A stretch of 18,506 nt of DNA, from the NCBI GenBank assembly GCA_044348345.1, contig JBIKSZ010000051.1, forward strand, positions 1 through 18,506, read 5' to 3'. The notes beneath the pieces are model-generated. The model did not search any database, was not told the DNA's origin, and saw nothing but the letters and a program-made list of their open reading frames with translations. A program made the position numbers and the translations under genes. The DNA comes from Falsiroseomonas sp044348345 (GTDB lineage: Bacteria; Pseudomonadota; Alphaproteobacteria; Acetobacterales; Acetobacteraceae). Positions 13,477-18,506 of this stretch are shown piece after piece (the stretch's first letter is position 1; the number at the start of each line of letters is the position of its first letter).

Positions 13477-14307
13477 ATGCAGGTCATCCGCGATCGCGCC
13501 ACGCTCAGCGATGCCAGGGCGCGGCTCCGCGCCGCCGGGCTGCGCCTCGGCCTGGTGCCGACCATGGGCGCGCTGCATCAGGGCCATCTGGACCTGGTGG
13601 CCGCGGCGCGGCGGGCGGCGGACGCCGTCGCTGTCTCGATCTTCGTCAACCCGCTGCAATTCGGCGCGCATGAGGATCTGGCGCGCTATCCGCGCGACGA
13701 GGCGGGCGATCTGGCGAAGCTCGCGGCTTCCGGCTGCGACCTGGTCTGGATGCCCGATGTGGCCACCATGTACCCGCCGGGTGCGGCCACGCTGATCGAG
13801 GTGGCAGGCCCCGCCGAGGGCTTCGAGGGCGCGGCGCGCCCCGGCCATTTCCGCGGTGTCGCGACCGTCTGCACCAAGTTGTTCGGCCAGACCGGCGCCG
13901 ATGTCGCGGTCTTCGGCGAGAAGGATTGGCAGCAATTGCAGGTGGTGCGCCGGGTCGTCGCCGATCTCGACCTGCCCATCACGATCATCGGCCATCCGAC
14001 GGTGCGGGAGGCCGATGACCTTGCCTGTTCCTCCCGCAACCAGCGGCTGACAGCGGAGCAACGCGCGCTGGCCCCGATGCTGCCGGCCGAGATGCGCCGC
14101 GCGCTGGCTCGCATCGCCGCCGGCGCGCCGCAGGAGGCGGTGCTGGCCGAGGCCGCCGCGACGCTCATCGCCGCCGGCTTCGCGCCGGATTACCTCGCGC
14201 TGGTTCAGCCGGAGACGCTGCGCCCCTGGACCGGCGGTCCTGGCCGCTTGCTGGCGGCAGCGCGGCTCGGCGATGTGCGGCTGCTGGACAACATGCCGCT
14301 GCGCTGA
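13477..14307 (+). CDS. panC: Pantoate--beta-alanine ligase (pantothenate synthetase)
   Basis: A 276-residue enzyme, the usual PanC length. It joins pantoate and beta-alanine with ATP to make pantothenate, the vitamin B5 precursor of coenzyme A, in the cytoplasm. The ATP-binding P-T-M-G-A-L-H-Q-G-H is at 28-37, with the HxGH pair His34/His37. The conserved F-G-E-K-D-W-Q-Q-L holds Lys149 and Asp150, and S-S-R-N-Q-R-L, the KMSKS-like segment, lies at about 184-190. GGAAGG at 13465-13470 is the ribosome binding site. It follows comM on the same strand with 72 bases between, and is tail to tail with yraN, five bases apart. No panB or panD is in the window. Confidence 0.96.
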   Translation: MQVIRDRATLSDARARLRAAGLRLGLVPTMGALHQGHLDLVAAARRAADAVAVSIFVNPLQFGAHEDLARYPRDEAGDLAKLAASGCDLVWMPDVATMYPPGAATLIEVAGPAEGFEGAARPGHFRGVATVCTKLFGQTGADVAVFGEKDWQQLQVVRRVVADLDLPITIIGHPTVREADDLACSSRNQRLTAEQRALAPMLPAEMRRALARIAAGAPQEAVLAEAAATLIAAGFAPDYLALVQPETLRPWTGGPGRLLAAARLGDVRLLDNMPLR

Positions 14308-14315
14308 GGCGCTCA
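14305..14315. other. 11-base palindrome holding both convergent stop codons
   Basis: TGAGGCGCTCA has 4-bp arms around GCG. The left arm contains the panC TGA and the right arm contains the yraN TGA on the other strand. Only five bases separate the two genes. It is too short to be a strong terminator. Confidence 0.4.
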
Positions 14316-14684
14316 CTCCAGCCGGAACGCATCCGCGACCCGCCGCACCCGGCCGGCGGCGTCCACCAGCACCACGTCGAAGCGCACCCCCGCCGCGCCA
14401 TGGCCAGGGTTCGCGCCCATCCACCATTCCGCCGCGCGCAGCAGCCGCGCGCGCTGCGCCGCGCCCAGCGCGAAGGCGGCATCGGTCAGCGTCGCGCGCG
14501 CCTTCACCTCCACGAAGGCGAGCAGCCCTGCGCGCTCCGCGACCAGGTCGAGCTCGCCGGCCGGCGTGCGGACGCGCTGGGCCAGCACGGCCCAGCCCTC
14601 GGCCGCGAGCATGGCCGCGGCGCGGTGCTCGGCGTGGCGGCCGCGGGCATCGGCGGCTTCGCGGATGGCGGGGTCGCGGCGCAT
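14313..14684 (-). CDS. yraN: YraN family protein (UPF0102), PD-(D/E)xK nuclease-like
   Basis: A 123-residue protein of normal YraN length. The restriction-endonuclease-like core is complete: G-x-x-A-E near the N-terminus with Glu19, G-E-L-D-L-V with Asp46, and F-V-E-V-K with Glu59 and Lys61. The family is predicted to be a nuclease but its biological role is not settled. The ATG at 14684 is preferred over an upstream ATG at 14741 because the family begins just before the R-G-x-x-A-E segment; AAGG lies a few bases upstream. It is convergent with panC and diverges from the gamma-glutamyltransferase gene with about 35 bases between starts. Confidence 0.9.
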   Translation of the reverse strand: MRRDPAIREAADARGRHAEHRAAAMLAAEGWAVLAQRVRTPAGELDLVAERAGLLAFVEVKARATLTDAAFALGAAQRARLLRAAEWWMGANPGHGAAGVRFDVVLVDAAGRVRRVADAFRLE

Positions 14685-14719
14685 CGCGCTAGCCTTGCAT
14701 GTCCGGACTGGAATTTGGA

Positions 14720-16405
14720 ATGCGCCGTTTCGTCTCTGCACTGTTCGGCCTGCTGCTGGCCCACGCTGCCGCCGCCGAGCCCGCGACGCGCCACATGGTC
14801 GTCGCCCCCCATCCGATGGCCGCCGAGGCGGGGCGGGAGATACTGCGCCAGGGCGGCACCGCGCTGGATGCGGCCATCGCGGCGGCGGTGATGCTGACGC
14901 TGGTGGAACCGCAGGCGAGCGGGATTGGCGGCGGCGGGCTGATGCTCACCCATGAGGCCGCGACGCGTGCCACAACGGCCTGGGACGGGCGCGAGACCGC
15001 GCCAGCAGCCGCGACGGAGGCGCTGTTTCTCCGCCCCGATGGCCAGCCCATGTCCTTCGCGGAGGCGATGGAAGGCGGCCGCGCGGTGGGCGTGCCTGGG
15101 CTGCTGCGGATGCTCGAAGCCGCGCATCGCGCCCATGGCCGGCTGCCCTGGGCGCAGCTGATGGCCCCCACCATCGCCGCCGCCGAGGAGGGTTTTGCCG
15201 TGCCGCCGCGCATGGCCGCCGCGACCGCCGCCGCGGCCGAAAGCCTGCGCCGCAACCCAGCCGCGCGCGCCTATTTCCTGGATGCCGAGGGCAACCCCTG
15301 GCCGCCCGGCCACGTCCTGCGCAACCCCGACCTCGCCACGACGCTCCGTGCCGTCGCGGCGGAGGGCGCGGAGGCGCTGCATCGCGGGCCCATCGCGGAA
15401 GCGATCATCGCCGCTATCCGCTCGCATCCCACCAATCCGGGGCTACTGACGCTCGATGACCTCGCGGCCTATCGCCCCGCGCAGCGCGCGGTGGTCTGCG
15501 TGCCCTATCGTGCGCGATCCGTCTGCGGCATGGGCCCGCCCACCTCGGGTGGCGTCGCGGTCGGGCAGATTCTCGGGCTGCTCGCGCGCTTCGACATGGC
15601 CGCGCTCGACCCGCGTGGCGCGGAGGCCGCGCATCTGCTGGCCGAGGCCGGGCGGCTCGCCTTCGCCGACCGCAACCTGTTCCTGGCCGATGACGGCTTC
15701 GTGCGCGTGCCGCTGCGCGGCCTGCTCGATCCCGGCTACCTCGCTGAGCGCAGCGCGCTGATCGCGCCGGGCCGCGCCATCCCCGCCCCCGCCGCGGGCG
15801 ACCCGCCCTTCCGCGAAGGCCGCCATGCGCCGCAGCGGGAGGAATTCGGCACCGGCACCAGCCACATCGTCGCGCTGGATGCGGCGGGCAACGCCGTCTC
15901 ACTCACGCCGACCATCGAGGCGGTCTTCGGCTCGCGGCTTTTCGTGCACGGCTTCCTGCTTAACAACCAGCTGACCGACTTCGCCTTCCTGCCCGCGCAG
16001 AACGGGACGCCCGTCGCGAACCGCGTGGAGCCGGGCAAGCGCCCGCGCTCCTCAACGGCACCCACCATCGTGCTCGATGCGGCGGGCCGGCCCGAGATCC
16101 TGCTGGGCTCCGCGGGCGGGGCGCGCATCATCGGCCATGTCGCGCAGACGCTGTTCGCGCTGCTGGATTGGAACCTGCCGCCCGATCAGGCCGTGGCCCT
16201 GCCGCGCATCGGCGTGATCGGCACCGGCCCGGTCGAGCTCGAAGCCGGCACGGCGGCCGCAGCGCTCACGCCGGCCTTGCAGGCGATCGGGCAGCGCACG
16301 GATATCCGCGAGATGCCGTCGGGCCTTGCCGTGCTGCACGTCACCCCGGCCGGTCTGCTCGGCGCCGCCGATCCAAGGCGCGACGGCGCCGCGCGCGGGG
16401 ACTGA
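14720..16405 (+). CDS. ggt: Gamma-glutamyltransferase, exported
   Basis: A 561-residue Ntn-hydrolase precursor. An N-terminal Sec-type signal peptide spans about 1-19 (M-R-R, a Phe/Leu/Ala core, then A-H-A-A-A-A), placing the enzyme in the periplasm. The nucleophile is Thr380 in G-T-S-H, where autocleavage would give a large subunit of about 40 kDa and a small subunit of 182 residues. L-L-N-N-Q-L-T-D-F, S-S-T-A-P-T-I-V and L-G-S-A-G-G-A-R-I (oxyanion glycines) follow. G-x-E-T-A-P-A-A near residue 94 provides the conserved substrate Arg region. It hydrolyses or transfers gamma-glutamyl groups, for example from glutathione. An ATG at 14699 in frame would add seven residues before the signal peptide. 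It is tail to tail with the ABC ATPase gene, 12 bases apart. Confidence 0.92.
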   Translation: MRRFVSALFGLLLAHAAAAEPATRHMVVAPHPMAAEAGREILRQGGTALDAAIAAAVMLTLVEPQASGIGGGGLMLTHEAATRATTAWDGRETAPAAATEALFLRPDGQPMSFAEAMEGGRAVGVPGLLRMLEAAHRAHGRLPWAQLMAPTIAAAEEGFAVPPRMAAATAAAAESLRRNPAARAYFLDAEGNPWPPGHVLRNPDLATTLRAVAAEGAEALHRGPIAEAIIAAIRSHPTNPGLLTLDDLAAYRPAQRAVVCVPYRARSVCGMGPPTSGGVAVGQILGLLARFDMAALDPRGAEAAHLLAEAGRLAFADRNLFLADDGFVRVPLRGLLDPGYLAERSALIAPGRAIPAPAAGDPPFREGRHAPQREEFGTGTSHIVALDAAGNAVSLTPTIEAVFGSRLFVHGFLLNNQLTDFAFLPAQNGTPVANRVEPGKRPRSSTAPTIVLDAAGRPEILLGSAGGARIIGHVAQTLFALLDWNLPPDQAVALPRIGVIGTGPVELEAGTAAAALTPALQAIGQRTDIREMPSGLAVLHVTPAGLLGAADPRRDGAARGD

Positions 16406-16417
16406 GCCCCCGGCGCT

Positions 16418-17464
16418 TCAGCCGGCCAGCACGGGCGCGCCGGCTTCCACCGGCAGCGCGCCACCATCGCGGCCTTCTTCGACCGCGTGGCAAGCGACCG
16501 CCGTGCCCGGCGTGCCGCGCGCCGGTGCAAGCTCTGGCCGTTCGGCCTTGCAGCGGTCATTCGCCAGCGCGCAGCGCGGATGGAAGGGGCAGCCGGAGGG
16601 CGGGCTGATCGGGCTCGGCACCTCGCCACCGACGGGGACGCGCTGGCGCCCCGTCATCTCGAGGTCCGGAATCGCCTCCATCAGCGCGCGCGTATAGGGG
16701 TGGCGCGGCGTGGTGAAGAGCGTCTCCGCCTCCGCCGTTTCCACAAGGCGGCCGAGATACATCACGCCGACGCGGTCGCTCACCTGCCGCACGACGGCCA
16801 GGTTGTGGCTGATGAACAGGTAGGTGAGGCCCAGCTTCTTCTGCAGGTCCTTCATCAGGTTCAGGATCTGCGCCTGCACCGAGACATCGAGCGCGCTCGT
16901 CGGCTCGTCGCAGACCAGGAATTCCGGGTTGGAAGACAGCGCACGCGCGATCGAGATGCGCTGCCGCTGCCCGCCGGAGAATTCATGCGGGAACTTCTGG
17001 CCGTCGAGCGGCGAGAGGCCGACCTGCGTCAGCAATTGCCCGACGCGCGCCTCAACCTCCGCATTGCTCTGGGCGAGGCCGAAGGCACGGATCGGCTCGG
17101 CGATGATGTCCCGCACGCGCCAGCGCGGATTGAGGCTGGCATAGGGGTCCTGGAAGATCATCTGGATGCGCTGGCGCTGCGACGCATCGGCGCGCGCCGC
17201 CGCCAGATCCTGCCCGTCGAAACGCACCGCGCCGCGCGTCGGCGGATAAAGCCCGACGACCAGCCGCGCGACGGTGGACTTGCCGCAGCCGCTCTCGCCC
17301 ACCAGGGACAGCGTCGTGCCCTTCGGGATCGCGAAGGACACGCCATCCACGGCGCGCAGCATCCGCTTCCCCTCGCGCGCAATCAGGCGCTGCAACAGCG
17401 GGCGGGACACATCGAAGAACCGCGCGACATCGCGCGTCTCGAGCATCGGGGTCGCGTCAGCCAC
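16418..17464 (-). CDS. dppF: Oligopeptide/dipeptide ABC transporter ATP-binding protein (DppF/OppF type)
   Basis: A 348-residue ATPase that powers a peptide importer from the cytoplasmic face. Walker A G-E-S-G-C-G-K-S-T is at 56-64, Q-loop F-Q-D-P at 104-107, signature F-S-G-G-Q at 162-166, and Walker B with D-E-P-T-S-A-L-D from 186. The H-loop is in I-S-H-N. The C-terminal oligopeptide domain has the usual Cys cluster C-P-F-H-P-R-C, R-C and A-C-H. The GTG at 17464 is chosen because GGGGAGG lies six bases upstream and the start overlaps the upstream stop by eight bases (GTGGCTGA), typical of this gene pair. DppF and OppF cannot be separated here, so the substrate class is inferred. Confidence 0.9.
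   Translation of the reverse strand: MADATPMLETRDVARFFDVSRPLLQRLIAREGKRMLRAVDGVSFAIPKGTTLSLVGESGCGKSTVARLVVGLYPPTRGAVRFDGQDLAAARADASQRQRIQMIFQDPYASLNPRWRVRDIIAEPIRAFGLAQSNAEVEARVGQLLTQVGLSPLDGQKFPHEFSGGQRQRISIARALSSNPEFLVCDEPTSALDVSVQAQILNLMKDLQKKLGLTYLFISHNLAVVRQVSDRVGVMYLGRLVETAEAETLFTTPRHPYTRALMEAIPDLEMTGRQRVPVGGEVPSPISPPSGCPFHPRCALANDRCKAERPELAPARGTPGTAVACHAVEEGRDGGALPVEAGAPVLAG
16420..16445. terminator. Inverted repeat at the ggt/dppF convergence
   Basis: AGCCGGC (16420-16426) and GCCGGCT (16439-16445) are perfectly complementary with 12 bases between, at the very 3' end of dppF and just past ggt. It could act on both transcripts, but it lacks a T-run and lies mostly within coding sequence. 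Confidence 0.25.
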
Positions 17465-18488
17465 GGTGCGCCTCCCCATATGCCGCTTCGGCAGCCGCAC
17501 GAGCGGCATCCTTGTCGGCGGTGTCATAGAGCCAGCAGGCCGCGCGCGTCGCACCCGCCTCCAGCAATTCGGGCCGCGCTACCTTGCAGCGGTCGAAGAC
17601 GCGCGGGCAGCGCGGGTTGTAGGCGCAGCCTTGCGGGATGGCCGACAGCCGCGGCATCGCGCCTTCAATCTGCAGCAGGCGGTCCATGCGGTGGCTGATC
17701 GGCGGGATCGAGCCCATCAGCCCGATCGTGTAGGGGTGCGACGGATGCCGCACCACCTGGCGCACGGCGCCGATCTCCGCGATGCGCCCGGCATACATCA
17801 CCGCCACGCGGTCCGCTGTTTCGGCGATCACGCCCATGTCGTGGGTGACGAGCATCATCGCCGTCCCCTTCTCCCGCGCCAACGTCTTCAGCAGCGCGAT
17901 CACCTGCGCCTGGATCGAGACATCGAGCGCGGTGGTCGGCTCATCCGCCACGATCAGCTTCGGCTCCGCGCAGAGTGCCAGCGCGATCACCACGCGCTGC
18001 CGCATGCCGCCCGAGAATTCATGCGGGTAGCTGTCGATGCGCTGCGCGGCGGCGGGGATGCCGACCAGTTCCAGCCACTCGATCGCCTTCTTCCGCGCCT
18101 CGGCGGGGTTCAGCGGCAGGTGGGTGGTCATCGTCTCCACCAGCTGGCGACCGACCGTGTAGAGCGGGTTCAGCGTGGTCAGCGGGTCCTGGAAGATCGC
18201 GCCGATCTGCCGCCCGCGGACGGTCCGCATCTCCTTGTAGGGCAGGTTGTCGATGCGCCGCCCGCCAAGGCTGATGGTGCCGCCGGCGATGCGGCCGGGC
18301 GGTTCCAGCAGGCCGATGATCGCGGCCCCGGTCATGGACTTGCCGGCGCCCGATTCACCGACGACGCCGAGCACCTCGCCCGGATGGATGTCGAAGGAGA
18401 CATCATCGAGCGCGACCAGCGTGCCCCGCCGCGTCGGGAATTCGACGCGGAGGTTCCGCACCTCAAGAAGGGGTTGGGAGTTCGACAT
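17457..18488 (-). CDS. dppD: Oligopeptide/dipeptide ABC transporter ATP-binding protein (DppD/OppD type)
   Basis: A 343-residue ATPase and partner of the dppF product. Walker A G-E-S-G-A-G-K-S is at 44-51. F-Q-D-P-L-T-T-L-N-P (Q-loop), E-F-S-G-G-M-R-Q-R (signature) and V-A-D-E-P-T-T-A-L-D-V-S (Walker B) follow, with V-T-H-D-M-G as H-loop. The C-terminal oligopeptide domain has C-A-Y-N-P-R-C and R-C-K-V-A-R-P-E-L. The start ATG at 18488 shares one base with the stop of the preceding gene (TGATG), so it is read as part of a polycistronic permease-ATPase operon that continues beyond the right edge. The substrate-binding protein and permease genes are not visible. Confidence 0.93.
   Translation of the reverse strand: MSNSQPLLEVRNLRVEFPTRRGTLVALDDVSFDIHPGEVLGVVGESGAGKSMTGAAIIGLLEPPGRIAGGTISLGGRRIDNLPYKEMRTVRGRQIGAIFQDPLTTLNPLYTVGRQLVETMTTHLPLNPAEARKKAIEWLELVGIPAAAQRIDSYPHEFSGGMRQRVVIALALCAEPKLIVADEPTTALDVSIQAQVIALLKTLAREKGTAMMLVTHDMGVIAETADRVAVMYAGRIAEIGAVRQVVRHPSHPYTIGLMGSIPPISHRMDRLLQIEGAMPRLSAIPQGCAYNPRCPRVFDRCKVARPELLEAGATRAACWLYDTADKDAARAAAEAAYGEAHRG
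17471..17477 (-). promoter_or_regulatory. Shine-Dalgarno site deciding the GTG start of dppF
   Basis: On the minus strand this reads GGGGAGG, six bases before the GTG at 17464, inside the end of the dppD-like gene. It favours this start over nearby in-frame ATG codons upstream (17479) and downstream (17446). Confidence 0.7.
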
Positions 18489-18506
18489 CAGCGCAGCTTC
18501 GGATTG
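18488..18506 (-). CDS. 3' end of an upstream gene, probably the ABC permease (partial)
   Basis: Only the last codons are in the window. Read in the frame ending at TGA (18490-18488), they give N-P-K-L-R-stop. Peptide ABC permeases of the DppC/OppC type commonly end in D-P-(K/R)-L-R, and the TGATG junction with dppD fits the normal dppC-dppD order. The identity is inferred from this five-residue tail and the context. Confidence 0.5.

Noticed and set aside
13030..14427. Minus-strand 465-codon open frame opposite comM and panC
   Set aside because: Antisense to two strongly conserved genes, no motif content.
15857..15865. Thr-Ser-His in place of Thr-Thr-His at the GGT cleavage site as a possible defect
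   Set aside because: The nucleophilic Thr is kept, and T-S-H with the L-L-N-N-Q-L-T-D-F pattern is normal in one GGT subfamily, as far as I recall.
1..18506. CRISPR arrays, tRNA/rRNA genes, insertion sequences, phage or toxin-antitoxin genes
   Set aside because: No regularly spaced repeats, tRNA-like cloverleafs, transposase motifs or small paired toxin-antitoxin frames were seen on reading both strands.

Overview
The window is a GC-rich (by eye about 70%) chromosomal segment with almost no non-coding DNA. Base composition, the long spurious antisense frames it causes and the mix of gene families suggest an alphaproteobacterium, most likely of the Acetobacteraceae/Roseomonas type. This placement is inference. 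No tRNA, rRNA, insertion sequence, phage gene or CRISPR array was seen, so this looks like ordinary chromosome with catabolic gene clusters between housekeeping genes.

Layout from left to right. An SDR dehydrogenase (minus) diverges from csaA (tRNA-binding chaperone-like protein), followed by gpt (xanthine/guanine phosphoribosyltransferase). A 27-base palindrome separates gpt from a convergent CNNM/CBS/CorC-type membrane protein (minus). That gene diverges from a small DUF3429-like membrane protein. Next come a small coiled-coil protein of unknown function, an RpiR/SIS-type regulator, a KDPG aldolase (eda) and a PfkB-family 2-keto-3-deoxygluconate kinase (kdgK). The last two overlap at ATGA and form a short lower Entner-Doudoroff module: KDG to KDPG to pyruvate plus glyceraldehyde 3-phosphate.

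From 6.7 to 10.8 kb, three amide/peptide hydrolases lie on the minus strand in one translationally coupled operon, read in the order M20 ArgE/DapE-like peptidase, M20 carbamoylase-like amidohydrolase, M81 MlrC-like metallopeptidase. An acetylpolyamine amidohydrolase/histone deacetylase-family gene diverges from it. Housekeeping genes follow: comM/yifB, panC and, convergent with panC, yraN. A secreted gamma-glutamyltransferase (plus) then faces the two ATPase genes of an oligopeptide/dipeptide ABC importer (minus). The last codons of an upstream gene, probably the importer permease, are visible at the right edge.

Taken together, the right two thirds encode a periplasmic gamma-glutamyl hydrolase, a peptide importer and four cytoplasmic hydrolases that cut unusual C-N bonds. 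This suggests scavenging of modified peptides, N-acylated or N-carbamoylated amino acids, or acetylated polyamines. The link is inference, because housekeeping genes lie between the parts. The best small-scale signals are a 9-bp stem that buries the GTG start of comM, a 27-base palindrome after gpt, a 12-bp tandem repeat just before the SDR ribosome binding site, and inverted plus direct repeats in the 3.22-3.34 kb divergent spacer.
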